Shown here: in pieces, positions 27,301 through 32,801 of the stretch
Numbering within the stretch: position 1 is the first letter of the stretch
Layout: each line of letters starts with the position of its first letter
The notes under the pieces: model-generated
Told to the model about the DNA's origin: nothing
What the model saw: only the letters and a program-made list of their open reading frames with translations
Database searches by the model: none
Source: Hirundichthys speculiger
Lineage: Eukaryota; Chordata; Actinopteri; Beloniformes; Exocoetidae
Reading direction: 5' to 3'
Length of the DNA: 64,000 nucleotides
Assembly (NCBI GenBank): GCA_018398805.1
Contig: JAGFBZ010001907.1
Coordinates: 1 to 64,000 of the forward strand
Made by a program: the position numbers and the translations under genes

Positions 27301-28341
27301 ATTTAATCTGAGCAACAACTTGAAACTGTTCAGTGTTGCAACTGTTCAATTTTGCACATCAGATGGATATTTTCTTTAAGAAAAAAGTCTGAGCCAATGT
27401 TATTTTTATTTTGTTTTTCAAAATATCTGCATTTCAGAATATTGTATTTATATTTTTGAGCAAAATTCTAGCTTTGTATAGGCTAATGTTCCTATTGTTA
27501 AAAAGCACAAAAATGTGTTATAAACAACTAGCACATTTATATTTTGCATTTTGTTTTCTTACTGTACCGTAAATGAACCGAACCGTGACCTCAAAACCGA
27601 GGTACGTACCGAACCAAGTTTTGTGTACCGTTACACCCCTACTGTTTAAATAAATGAAACTATTTTTCTCAACAAATCTTTTATTAATTTTGTCCAGCAT
27701 TTGCAAGCTGCCTGTCAGCCATATAATGTGTAATTGATGCTTTCAGCTCAATAAATTCTAACAAAGTCATTGGAACACTCACAAGATGTCACCAAAATCA
27801 CTTTGTCCCTTTAAAATCTTTCAGAAAATGATGTAAATGTATTGTAAGATGAATATCGACATGTATCGTATCGTGAGCCGGATATCGTGTATCGTATCGC
27901 GAGATTAGTGTATCGCTACAGCCCTACTAACCGAGTCCGTTCTCTTCCTCCAGATCCTGCCTGGAGTTCGGATCATCATCGCCAACCCGGAGACCAAAGG
28001 ACCGCTGGGAGACTCTCATCTGGGAGAGGTTGGTGGACATCAACTGTTCTCTTCTCTTTGTTTTTCCTCCATCTTGTATCTTCGTTTTATTTCCGTTCTC
28101 TCCCTGCAGATCTGGGTCCACAGCGCTCACAACGGCAGCGGCTACTACAGCGGCTACGGCGAGGAGGTCCTCCAGTCGGACCACTTCAACTCCAGGCTCA
28201 GCTTCGGGGACACTCAGACGGTCTGGGCCAGGACGGGCTACCTGGGCTTCCTCCGCCGCACCGAGCTCACCGACGCCAACGGAGGCGAGTTTGGTTTATT
28301 GTTTTCGTAGTTTCGTTGATGTGTTGTCGCGCCAGGACTGA

Positions 28342-28374
<33 letters not shown>

Positions 28375-28829
28375 CAGAGCGGCACGACGCCCTGTTTGTG
28401 GTGGGGGCCCTGGAGGAGGCCATGGAGCTGCGGGGGATGAGGTACCACCCCATCGACATCGAGACCTCCGTCATCCGGGCGCACAAGAGCATCATGGAGT
28501 GGTGGGTATCCGGGGTAACGGTTTCAGCTTCAGCCGCCGCCGCAGTGTGTCATAACCGCGTCCGTGTCGTCCTCAGCGCCGTCTTCACCTGGACCAACCT
28601 GCTGGTGGTGGTGGTGGAGCTGGAGGGCTCCGAGCAGGAGGCCCTGGACCTGGTTCCCATGGTGACCAAGGCGGTGCTGGAGGAGCACTACCTGATCGTG
28701 GGCGTGGTCGTGGTGACGGACATCGGCGTCATCCCCATCAACTCCCGCGGCGAGAAGCAGCGCATGCACCTCCGCGACGGCTTCCTGCAGGACCAGCTGG
28801 ACCCCATCTACGTGGCCTACAACATGTAG
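273..28829 (+). CDS. dip2c: DIP2 (disco-interacting protein 2) homolog C, 3' half, 18 exons
   Basis: Joining the listed exons once each gives 2394 nt, exactly 798 codons including TAG, about 797 residues; the N-terminal half lies left of the window. Vertebrate DIP2 proteins have an N-terminal DMAP1-binding region and two adenylate-forming (AMP-binding, FAAL-like) domains. The part seen here is the end of the first such domain and all of the second. Family work links DIP2 to control of diacylglycerol pools and to neuronal development. Residues match my memory of DIP2C (VLYTLL, KARGLDLSRVR, ELTDANGERHDAL, C-terminal LDPIYVAYNM) better than DIP2A or DIP2B. Phases agree at every junction. Odd points: two exons occur twice in tandem, one intron is GC-AG, and the family tripeptide ARK is missing between exons 4 and 5. 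Paralogue choice is strong; the a or b teleost duplicate cannot be decided. Confidence 0.93.
482..917. other. intron sequence, no feature recognised
   Basis: Unique-looking intron DNA with a short G run near 808. No exon or repeat family recognised. Confidence 0.5.
918..1571. mobile_element. pogo-type MITE, copy 1
   Basis: Begins CAGTGATCCCT and ends with the inverted AGGGATCACT, flanked by TA on both sides, as expected for the Tc1/mariner-pogo superfamily. Internal sequence is shared with copies at 9190 and 32144 and has no coding capacity. Confidence 0.8.
1637..1995. mobile_element. hAT-type element, family C copy 1
   Basis: Starts TAGGGCTGTAGCGAT and ends ATCGCTCAGCTCTA, with a perfect 8-bp target duplication CTGAAGTG at 1629-1636 and 1996-2003. 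Rich in ATCGATA motifs. Other copies are at 26575, 34949 and 55005. Confidence 0.85.
2004..2715. other. intron sequence, nothing recognised
   Basis: No exon, RNA gene or repeat family recognised on either strand. Confidence 0.45.
2724..3591. mobile_element. hAT-type element, family D copy 1
   Basis: Ends TTGGGCTGGGCAA and TTGCCCAGCCCTA, flanked by a perfect 8-bp duplication GCAATAAC (2716-2723, 3592-3599). Subterminal TTAACGCG and TTAATCG repeats. A second copy in reverse orientation hosts the nest at 33660. Confidence 0.85.
3722..3836 (+). CDS. dip2c: dip2c exon 2 of window
   Basis: Acceptor CTGCAG ending at 3721, donor GTACTT at 3837. It reads IAVFSVTVL, RDERIVVVAEQRPDST and FQWMSRVLQ, end of the first adenylate-forming domain. 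The first base completes the split Arg codon and the exon ends in phase 0. The preceding 3.2-kb intron is largely transposon. Confidence 0.93.
4193..4973. repeat. dispersed repeat, family F copy 1
   Basis: Begins ACCTCCGCCAAGGAA and ends GTCCGAGTGCTTTTCTAG. Shares long stretches with 61834-62309, such as CAAGATAGCTCAAAAAGTTA and TCAGGGATTGACAATGGGAA. A familiar fish interspersed repeat whose class I cannot assign. Its right end is about 30 bp from exon 3. Confidence 0.6.
5006..5207 (+). CDS. dip2c: dip2c exon 3 of window
   Basis: Acceptor CTCAG ending at 5005, donor GTGGGT at 5208. It encodes AIDSIHGVGVFCLALVPA, then NTLPKTPLGGIHLSEIKQ and CNVLMCPHTCVTNLPKPR, the strongly conserved linker between the two adenylate-forming domains. 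A dispersed repeat ends only about 30 bp upstream of the acceptor. Confidence 0.93.
5285..5385 (+). CDS. dip2c: dip2c exon 4 of window
   Basis: Separated from the previous exon by a 77-bp intron. It reads EIGPASVMVGNLVSGKR, IAQASGRDLG and ends TDDNDQ in phase 0 before donor GTGAGA. Family members continue with Ala-Arg-Lys here; the next exon I can place starts directly with FLFLSEV. Confidence 0.92.
5386..6086. other. intron sequence, nothing recognised
   Basis: Searched for a 9-nt ARK microexon between AG and GT; none found. Two ARK-encoding nonamers (5448-5456, 5876-5884) lack splice dinucleotides. Confidence 0.45.
6087..6740 (+). repeat. dispersed repeat (TTTATTTGTATAGCG family), copy 1
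   Basis: Starts at CAATTCAATTTTATTTGTAT and continues through A-rich AACTCC and GGAGAGACAGGACAGAGAG blocks. Shorter copies are at 22179-22349 with 22728-22760, and at 58590-58911 in reverse. A common teleost repeat; class not assigned. Confidence 0.65.
6830..7207. repeat. degenerate LINE 3' fragments with ATGG tail
   Basis: TTGAGGTGGCTTGGGCGTCT and GGATGCCTCCTAGAC resemble the 3' coding end of fish non-LTR elements. CTGTGATGGACTGGAGACCT and GGGATAGACTCCAGCAGACC followed by GATGATGGATGGATGG resemble a LINE 3' tail. Both are short and broken. Confidence 0.5.
7208..7657. other. intron sequence with A-run, nothing else recognised
   Basis: An A17/G7 run lies near 7443-7467. Otherwise unique intron before exon 5. 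Confidence 0.4.
7658..7738 (+). CDS. dip2c: dip2c exon 5 of window
   Basis: Acceptor CTGCAG ending at 7657, donor GTAATG at 7739. It encodes FLFLSEVLQWRAQTTPDH, VLYTLLSSR, start of the second adenylate-forming domain. Phase 0 at both ends, 81 nt. Confidence 0.92.
7831..7954 (+). CDS. dip2c: dip2c exon 6 of window
   Basis: Acceptor CTCCAG ending at 7830, donor GTAAGA at 7955. It reads GAVSSSLTCLQLHKRAER, VAALLMERGGLQEGDHVA and LVYPP, the conserved N-terminal subdomain of the second adenylate-forming domain. Ends with one base of a Gly codon. Confidence 0.92.
8051..8172 (+). CDS. dip2c: dip2c exon 7 of window
   Basis: Acceptor CCTGCAG ending at 8050, donor GTCAGA at 8173. It reads GIDLIAAFYGCLYAGCVP, ITVRPPHPQNISTTLPTV, KMIVE. 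The VRPPHPQN segment is a hallmark of DIP2 second domains. Ends in phase 0. Confidence 0.93.
8173..8753. other. intron sequence, nothing recognised
   Basis: Intron between exons 7 and 8. No repeat boundary or additional exon seen. Confidence 0.4.
8754..8865 (+). CDS. dip2c: dip2c exon 8 of window
   Basis: Acceptor CCGCAG ending at 8753, donor GTACCG at 8866. It reads VSHSACVMTTAVICKLLR, SKEAMATVDIRNWPPVL, DT, then one base of an Asp codon. A short telomere-like CCCTAA run follows 15 bp into the intron. Confidence 0.92.
8880..8897 (+). repeat. short interstitial telomere-like repeat
   Basis: CTAACCCTAACCCTAACC, three units of the vertebrate telomere hexamer, starting 15 bp after the exon 8 donor. 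Confidence 0.8.
9190..9652. mobile_element. pogo-type MITE, copy 2 (inside family B)
   Basis: CAGTGATCCCT at the left and AGGGATCACTC at the right, flanked by TA. Shorter than the copies at 918 and 32144 because internal sequence is missing. Confidence 0.8.
10140..10330 (+). pseudogene. hAT transposase N-terminal (BED-finger) remnant
   Basis: Reads EEKVDSEKLSTQNGQTLH, FILPTGSTKPVCLICSET, VALIKS, a stop, then CERNYETKPKF in the same frame. KPVCLICSE-V-A-x-K and RxYETK match the BED-type finger of Charlie/GTF2IRD2-like hAT transposases. The stop at 10286 and absence of the catalytic domain show it is dead. Confidence 0.65.
10770..11178. mobile_element. Kolobok-like MITE (TTAA target)
   Basis: AGGTGGGGTAGGTGTTCTTT at the left is mirrored by AAAGAACACCTACCCCAACT at the right, both bounded by TTAA (10766-10769, 11179-11182). 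No coding capacity. TTAA duplication and this terminus fit Kolobok-type elements of fish. Confidence 0.75.
11643..12385. other. intron sequence, nothing recognised
   Basis: Between two family B elements. No exon with family similarity. Confidence 0.4.
12394..12751. mobile_element. hAT-type MITE family B copy 2 (left flank of the exon duplication)
   Basis: TAGGGGTGTGAAAA to ACTCACCCCTA; flanks GTGTTATT and CTGTTATC match at 6 of 8 bases. This is one of the two parents of the chimeric repeat at 14867. Confidence 0.8.
12899..12925. repeat. TG microsatellite (unit 1)
   Basis: About 13 TG units. The same tract recurs at about 15344-15370 in unit 2. Confidence 0.85.
13357..13466 (+). CDS. dip2c: dip2c exon 9, copy 1 (tandemly duplicated)
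   Basis: Acceptor CTGCAG ending at 13356, donor GTCAGC at 13467. It encodes DDLPKKKPPALYKPTNPD, GLAYLDFSVSTTGMLAGV, Q. The STTGMLAG stretch corresponds to the phosphate-binding loop position of adenylate-forming enzymes. It needs two bases to finish the Asp codon begun in exon 8 and ends in phase 0. An identical copy lies 2445 bp downstream. Confidence 0.9.
13763..13893 (+). CDS. dip2c: dip2c exon 10, copy 1 (tandemly duplicated)
   Basis: Acceptor CTCTAG ending at 13762, donor GTCGGA at 13894. It reads MSHNAVGAFCRSVKLQCE, LYPSREVAICLDPYCGLG, FVLWCLC plus two bases of a Ser codon. The exon is 131 nt, starting in phase 0 and ending with two bases over. It can therefore join exon 11 (18449) but not the second copy of exon 9 without losing the frame. 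Confidence 0.9.
14867..15196. mobile_element. chimeric family B repeat at the duplication junction
   Basis: The left part (including TAATATCAATTTTTTAGG and the AAATTGTTTAAAATTTAAAT insertion) equals the repeat at 17319; the right part (GATTAATATCATCTGATTAA onward) equals the one at 12394. Diagnostic bases place the switch between 14976 and 15023. Confidence 0.88.
15344..15370. repeat. TG microsatellite (unit 2)
   Basis: Copy of the tract at 12899 at an offset of 2445, so the repeat length did not change after duplication. Confidence 0.85.
15802..15911 (+). CDS. dip2c: dip2c exon 9, copy 2 (duplicate)
   Basis: As read, identical to the exon at 13357-13466, with intact acceptor and donor. After copy 1 of exon 10 it would be read as AGA TGA, an immediate stop, so it can only serve as an alternative to copy 1, or be silent. 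Whether it is transcribed usefully cannot be seen from sequence. Confidence 0.75.
16209..16339 (+). CDS. dip2c: dip2c exon 10, copy 2 (duplicate)
   Basis: Identical coding sequence to 13763-13893, with intact splice sites. It can follow either exon 9 copy in frame and then join exon 11. Placed after exon 10 copy 1 it would meet a TGA after 13 codons. The following intron carries a few differences from copy 1. Confidence 0.75.
17319..17871. mobile_element. family B copy (right flank of the exon duplication), interrupted
   Basis: 5'-truncated at 17319, ends ACTCACCCCTA at 17871. Interrupted at about 17549-17780 by TATTTTATTGATCCCACAAG and following sequence, a common fish retroelement-type tail. 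Confidence 0.7.
17549..17780. repeat. insertion with retroelement-like 3' end inside family B
   Basis: Starts with CAAATTCAAATATATTTTAT and TTGATCCCACAAGGGGGAAA, a motif seen at ends of many fish interspersed repeats. Class uncertain. Confidence 0.5.
17872..18448. other. intron sequence, nothing recognised
   Basis: Unique-looking DNA before exon 11. Confidence 0.4.
18449..18617 (+). CDS. dip2c: dip2c exon 11
   Basis: Acceptor CCGCAG ending at 18448, donor GTCAGT at 18618. The first base completes Ser; it then reads VYSGHQSILIPPVELETN, PALWLLAVSQLRVRDTFC, SYSVMELCTKGLGLQTEA, LK. Ends in phase 0. Good family match throughout. Confidence 0.93.
19141..19311 (+). CDS. dip2c: dip2c exon 12
   Basis: Acceptor CACGCAG ending at 19140, donor GTAAAC at 19312. 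It reads ARGLDLSRVRACVVVAEE, RPRMSLTHSFSKLFKDLG, LHPRSVSTAFGCRVNLAI, CLQ. Exactly 57 codons, phase 0 at both ends. Confidence 0.93.
19587..19648 (+). CDS. dip2c: dip2c exon 13
   Basis: Acceptor CTGCAG ending at 19586, donor GTACGA at 19649. It reads GTSGPDPTTVYVDMRALR, HD plus two bases of Arg. The GPDPTTVYVDMRALRHDR block is nearly invariant in DIP2 proteins. Confidence 0.92.
19735..19792 (+). CDS. dip2c: dip2c exon 14
   Basis: Acceptor GACAG ending at 19734, donor GTGAGT at 19793. It completes Arg and reads VRLVERGSPHSLPLMESG, K. The preceding intron is 86 bp. The following intron is 8.2 kb, the largest dip2c intron here, and is filled with nested elements. Confidence 0.92.
20015..20611. 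mobile_element. degenerate hAT-like repeat
   Basis: CAGTGCTGCTTACTTTTTTT with GCGCCCC at the left and GGGTTGCGCCCCACTATTTG with AGAAAGACGGGG at the right look like eroded inverted ends. TTAGAG occurs on both sides. No coding remnant. Confidence 0.45.
20612..22178. other. intron sequence, mostly unique
   Basis: Contains a 21-bp tandem doublet near 21200-21242 (GTTTACTGGGAGACAACGGT twice) and a C run near 21908-21924. No exon recognised. Confidence 0.45.
22179..22760. repeat. TTTATTTGTATAGCG-family repeat interrupted by a family B element
   Basis: 22179-22349 is the left part of the repeat seen at 6087. 22728-22760 (CACACAGGTGGAGGTGAACA) resumes it. Between them, about 22350-22727 is a family B element in reverse orientation (ends TTTTTTCACACCCCTA), missing its outer left end. 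Confidence 0.65.
22761..23747. other. intron sequence, nothing recognised
   Basis: No exon or classifiable repeat. Confidence 0.4.
23748..23928 (+). repeat. 181-bp direct repeat, left copy
   Basis: From GTCATTAGAAATGCAACTG to CCCCATCACATC. Matches 24993-25173 at the same length with about ten mismatches, and the two copies bracket a hAT element exactly. Confidence 0.88.
23929..24992. mobile_element. hAT-type family B copy hosting another hAT
   Basis: TAGGGGTGTGAAAA to ACTCACCTCTA, split by the element at 24012-24667. Instead of an 8-bp duplication it is flanked by 181-bp direct repeats. Confidence 0.8.
24012..24667. mobile_element. hAT-type element inside family B
   Basis: Inverted ends TAGGCTTGGGCGGTAT and ATACCGCCCAAGCCTA. 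Flanks GCTCCTAA and GCTTCTAA match at 7 of 8. Subterminal GGTATTAC/GGTAATACC palindromes. No coding remnant. Confidence 0.82.
24993..25173 (+). repeat. 181-bp direct repeat, right copy
   Basis: From GTCATTAGAAATGCGACTG to CCCCGTCACATC. Begins at the base after the hAT terminus; see the left copy. Confidence 0.88.
25174..26566. other. intron sequence, nothing recognised
   Basis: A short CCA run lies at 26100-26122. No exon found. Confidence 0.4.
26726..27641 (-). mobile_element. hAT element nested in family C
   Basis: Inverted ends TAGGGGTGTAACGGTAC and GTACCGTTACACCCCTA, with a perfect 8-bp duplication CTGTTTAA (26718-26725, 27642-27649). Carries a BED-finger remnant on the minus strand at 26912-27097. 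Confidence 0.9.
26912..27097 (-). pseudogene. hAT transposase BED zinc-finger remnant
   Basis: Reads KTKVVCRHCSSEIRYVSG, NTSNLLKRHHPS: C-x2-C followed by the N-T-S-N-L-x-K/R-H-H-P signature of ZBED-type hAT transposases. Only the finger region remains; no catalytic core. Confidence 0.75.
27954..28028 (+). CDS. dip2c: dip2c exon 15
   Basis: Acceptor CTCCAG ending at 27953, donor GTTGGT at 28029. It reads ILPGVRIIIANPETKGPL, GDSHLGE, 25 codons, phase 0. A hAT element ends at 27926, leaving only its target duplication and a short pyrimidine tract before the exon. Confidence 0.93.
28110..28284 (+). CDS. dip2c: dip2c exon 16 (GC donor)
   Basis: Acceptor CTGCAG ending at 28109. It reads IWVHSAHNGSGYYSGYGE, EVLQSDHFNSRLSFGDTQ, TVWARTGYLGFLRRTELT, DANG plus one base of Glu. 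The only boundary that keeps the family sequence NGERHDAL uses a GC donor (GCGAGT at 28285). No GT nearby preserves the frame. Confidence 0.9.
28344..28372. repeat. GT microsatellite in place of a pyrimidine tract
   Basis: About 14 GT units immediately before TGAGCAG, the acceptor of dip2c exon 17, in an intron of 93 bp with a GC donor. Confidence 0.9.
28378..28501 (+). CDS. dip2c: dip2c exon 17
   Basis: Acceptor AGCAG ending at 28377 directly behind a GT-repeat tract, donor GTGGGT at 28502. It reads ERHDALFVVGALEEAMEL, RGMRYHPIDIETSVIRAH, KSIME plus two bases of Cys. This is part of the lid region of the second adenylate-forming domain. Confidence 0.9.
28577..28829 (+). CDS. dip2c: dip2c terminal coding exon 18
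   Basis: Acceptor CTCAG ending at 28576. The first base completes Cys; it then reads AVFTWTNLLVVVVELEGS, EQEALDLVPMVTKAVLEE, HYLIVGVVVVTDIGVIPI, NSRGEKQRMHLRDGFLQD and QLDPIYVAYNM followed by TAG. The ending is the universal DIP2 C-terminus. Confidence 0.95.
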
Positions 28830-29239
28830 CCTGAGCGCACGTGTGTGTGCGTGTGTGTGCGTGAGCGAGCGAGCGAGAGAGAGAGAGAGAGCGAGCATGC
28901 GTCCGTGTGATGTTCATATCGCCGTCGTCGTTCATTTATTTCCCTCAGATCCAGATGTACTGTATTTTTGCCGTTCAGTCGTCCCTTTTCTTTGAAGTCG
29001 TGTTGCGTCGAGCGACGGACGGACCGACCGCTCGGCGCCGTTCGGACCGCTCTTACGCCCCCCCCCCGCCGGATCTCGTGAGCGCCACCGGGAGCTCGTC
29101 GCGGCAGAAAGCCTTTCGGGGATCACTGTGTTCGAACCCTCAGGGGTTCGAGGAGGAAAACTAGAGACCGTCGACATGTGTTACTGGTTGAACGGGGAAA
29201 AAAAGAAAAAAAACAAAAAAGATTAAAAAAAATAATAAT

Positions 29240-29245
29240 AATAAA
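29240..29245 (+). promoter_or_regulatory. AATAAA polyadenylation signal (proximal candidate)
   Basis: Hexamer in an A/T-rich stretch about 410 bp after the dip2c stop. It could give a short 3' UTR isoform. It sits in low-complexity AATAAT sequence, so it may be incidental. Confidence 0.3.
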
Positions 29246-31866
29246 CACAGATCTGTGGTTTTATGTCATTTAGAACAGGGGCATCCAGATTGTTGTAAAA
29301 AATATAAATATTGTACATAGACATAATAATCTATATGGAGAGGTACCGAAGTCACGATGAGGTGTAGTCGCCCCGATATGCAGCTCTCCACCCGCACCCC
29401 CGATGTGTGTGCGTGCATGAGAACGTGTTCATCCGTCTGTGTTGGTGTGTGACAGGGACGCTTTAACCGGGTTTTAACAGAGTTTATCCTGAGACCTTCA
29501 AAGAAGAAACTTCTTTTTTTTGTTTTAACAGAGAATAAACGTGGAGGAAGAAACGTGAGCCGAAGGGGCTCATGGGAAAAAAACAAAAAAACAACAACAT
29601 GGATTCGTTATTTTTCTGAATCTTGTTCTGAGCAGAAACAGATTTAAGAACTGCTTCGGTTTCTTGTCGTCGGTCCGCTGACCTTTGACCTTTGACCTCT
29701 GTGGGTGAAACGGTTCCTTCTGACGTGTAAAATTCAAGCAAAGTGCACTGTGTGATATAAAAGAAAAAGCATTATTATTATTATTATCATTATCGATAAA
29801 GGAGTTTAAGGGAAACTACAGGAGCATCCAGATGTTGCTGCAGCAGTTAGAACACGTTAAACAGTTTTTACTTTTAATTTATTTCTTCAAATGGACTTAA
29901 CAGCCCCCCCCTTCCAAAAAAATCTAAACGATGTGAAGACTCTTTAAAACACCAGGTAAACTCTATTTTTGTTTCATTAACCAAAGAGACCGGGAGCATC
30001 ATCAACGTGCCGACGCCTAAACGCCGATTTTGGCGGCACATCTGTGAACGACTGCAGAAACATCTGGAAGCTGTTGGGACAAAGGGAACTCCAGATGAAG
30101 TTTACTTTAGAGAAAAAGCTCCCCATTGTAGCAATAATCAACCAAAGGATGTTCTTTACCGACCGCGAGGATTCCGAACGCGATGCTAACGTCTCCGCCG
30201 ATCCAATGTGGTCTTCTTTTGGATCCGAGCTGAAGCGTCAGAGACACAGCTGTACAGATGTTGTCGATTTGGGTTCGTCTCCTGCTGCGTAAAAGCAAAC
30301 CAGAAGGGGGAAGGAAAGTTGTTTCCACGTGAGCACTGGTGCACATCCAGTTGGGTCGGACTGGTCTTCCAGAGCCAAAGTATATTTATTCTTTAACATT
30401 TAGAGTGATTTATCTGCAAAAAAGCAGGACAACAAGGAAGTAAAAGGTAATTCACCCAGAAATGTCTTTGTTCGCCACTAGATGTCCCTAGATGCTCACT
30501 TTAAAATCTGCTTTTTACCAGTAATAAAGTAGAGCCGCTCCGGTTCTGGTACCAGCATCAGAAAATACTGGAGGGCTGCAGGTGTTCGCATCCATCCGGC
30601 TCCGTTTGATTTATACGCACTGAGTCAAAAAGGTTTTGCAGAACAACTTCCTGTTTCTGAGTCGGAGTGTTTTTACGCTGGAAACTAAACTGCCACGTGC
30701 AGGACTGCGGTTTCCAGATGTGGCACCGCTGTAAAGCGAGTAAGAATCACAGTCGGCTGCTGACTGAGCATCTCTGCTCTCTGGAGAGCTGGACAGATGT
30801 GCCAGATGACTGGAGTTAGTTAAATCCTGACAAATGCAAAGAAAATGTTATAAAACCTTCAGCTAAAGATCTGCTCCCAAACTATTAACGCACGGCAAGT
30901 ACTTTTCTACGAGGTTTAAGGTCCACTTTGGATAGTTTTATGTGGCCTAAAAAACTGTTAAAAAAAGAAAAAATAGAAATTAGCACCATATAATTAAATG
31001 TAGTATTATAAAAATGATGATCTTGTGTTCTATGAATCTATTTGAGTCTTTTATTTTGAAAGGGTGTCATCAATATGCAGCAGAGTTTTCTTCTGAAATC
31101 TTAGAAATATGCAGTTTGTTGTAAATTCAGCTCATCTTAATTTTAAGTTTTTGTCACATGGATACCTGATTGTCTAAACGTCTTTAAGAAAAAAAAGGAA
31201 AATAAATCAAATTAAAAAAAAAAAAGAAAGTTTCCACCTGATCTCATCTAAAGGGAATCCTCCGGTAAAGAACATCCTCGGAGCTTCGGTGCATCCTGAC
31301 CTGCACTGATCCAAACATCTCCAGTAAACTGAGGGTAGAAGATTTTAAAACAGATATAAGAAGAGAATTATATGAAGAGTTTTAACAGATGTGCGTTTAT
31401 TCCTGGATTCTTGTTTTTATGGTGAAAGCGGTCGGAGAGTCGCTGATGCTGCAGTTTCTGTGAAGAATCTCCCCCGTTTTTATTTTATTTTATTTTTAGC
31501 TGAAGAAGCTTCCTGAACAGTGACTTTGTTTACATGCCTGTGGGTGGATCACGTGTGTCAGCATCTCATCTCCGTCCCACGTCATCGTTTACCCCCCCCC
31601 CCCCCCCTCCACGTGAGCTGAAAAAAAAAAAAAGAAAGAAAAACTTTTCCGCATCTCAGAAGTTGCTTCGCGCTTGTTTGGTTCCCCGGGCAGTTTTCAT
31701 CCTCCTCCCCCGAGATTGTGCGTGTGTGTGCGTTGTATGTAAATAGTGTTGATTTTGTACGGTACAAGTGTGTGTGTGACCTGTTTTGTACACATGATGA
31801 TGATGAAAAGATGAAATGACACTTTTATAAGAGCCTGCTCCTGGCTCACCATCACTATAACGGTGC

Positions 31867-31872
31867 AATAAA
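31867..31872 (+). promoter_or_regulatory. AATAAA polyadenylation signal (distal)
   Basis: Canonical hexamer in TGCAATAAAGTGCTTTG context, after which transposon-rich intergenic DNA begins within about 280 bp. Assigned to dip2c by position only. Confidence 0.5.
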
Positions 31873-32143
31873 GTGCTTTGATTGGCTAAAACTCAGACTG
31901 CTCATTTCTCTCTGCTTCTTGTGTGGCTGTGATACATCTGAGCAAAAATAAAAAAATAGAGGATGTTGCTGGAAATAACATCTCAGCTCTCTTTCTGTTT
32001 ACATGATGGATTTAAACAGATTTTGGAGGGAAAAAACACTCAAAATGTGTCTTTTTGCTTTTTTTTTATTAATCCAGCAGATTAAAAAGATGAGGGAATC
32101 CTGCAACAAGCCTGATGATCTGCAGCGTTGCAGGAACAGAATA

Positions 32144-32799
32144 CAGTGATCCCTTATTTTTCACGGTTAATGGGGACCTGCGCCCCCCGCAAAGATCAAA
32201 ATCCGTGAACTGGAGCCTGAGCCCCCCGAACCTCAATAATGTGTTTAAAATATGTTTAAAAACCGTAAAAAAGTAGTGAGGCACTGCAGCGAAACAAGAC
32301 AAAGGCTCAACTGTGGTCTTTCTGTTACCTTCACAGCCTCTGGTCTCTGAACCATAGTAAAGAAACCGCTGGTATTGTGCCATTTTTGGTTCTAATTAGC
32401 AGCTAACATGCTAACAACAACAAAAGAAAAAGTCTGGTTTTCTCTGCATGGAACGGGAACTTTATTCTGGCACTGCAGGAACTTGTAACATCACACAGGT
32501 TGTATTGTTGGGCTCCTGTCGGTTAACAGAGAATGTAAATCTATACACGCTGGGCTCCACTTTTCATCTAACCTCGTTTTTGTTCTGCCGTCCCACGACA
32601 CACACACACTACATTACCCATAAGGCCACCTTCTTAAAGTGGCCAGGCTGGCTCACATTTCTTCACTGTGAGAGAACACGCACAACATCCTGTGTGGTTT
32701 CTGCAATTTTTTCTTGATTTTTTTTATTATATGTTCCTGAAAAATCCGCAAATAACTAAAACCGCGGAACTTAAAGCGCGAATTGGCGAGGGATCACTG
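32144..32799. mobile_element. pogo-type MITE, copy 3
   Basis: CAGTGATCCCTT at the left and GAGGGATCACTG at the right, both flanked by TA. Nearly full-length relative to copy 1. Confidence 0.85.
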
Positions 32800-32801
32800 T
32801 A

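Larger units (their letters stand above)
26575..27926. mobile_element. hAT-type family C copy 2, reverse, hosting a second hAT
   Basis: Ends TAGAAATGAGCGATTTTATC and TATCGCTACAGCCCTA; flanks CTAACCGT and CTAACCGA match at 7 of 8. The right end is 27 bp from dip2c exon 15. Confidence 0.82.
28830..31890 (+). other. dip2c: probable dip2c 3' untranslated region
   Basis: No coding potential between the TAG and the intergenic repeats, and little transposon sequence, unlike both flanks, which suggests transcribed 3' UTR. It holds GA-rich and GT-rich runs near 28845-28895, A-rich runs near 29200-29230, C runs near 29900 and 31592, and TGTANATA Pumilio-type motifs at 29312-29319 (TGTACATA) and 31738-31745 (TGTAAATA). 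AATAAA occurs at 29240-29245 and 31867-31872. The second, followed by GTGCTTTG, is the more likely final polyadenylation signal. The exact 3' end is inferred. Confidence 0.6.

Noticed and set aside
27887..28555. A 222-codon open frame on the + strand
   Set aside because: It runs through dip2c exons 15-17 in the wrong frame and through introns. The correct frames give clear DIP2 sequence.
28530..28898. Histidine-rich minus-strand open frame opposite the last dip2c exon
   Set aside because: Antisense shadow of a GC-rich exon; composition mirrors GTGGTG codons and there is no independent support.
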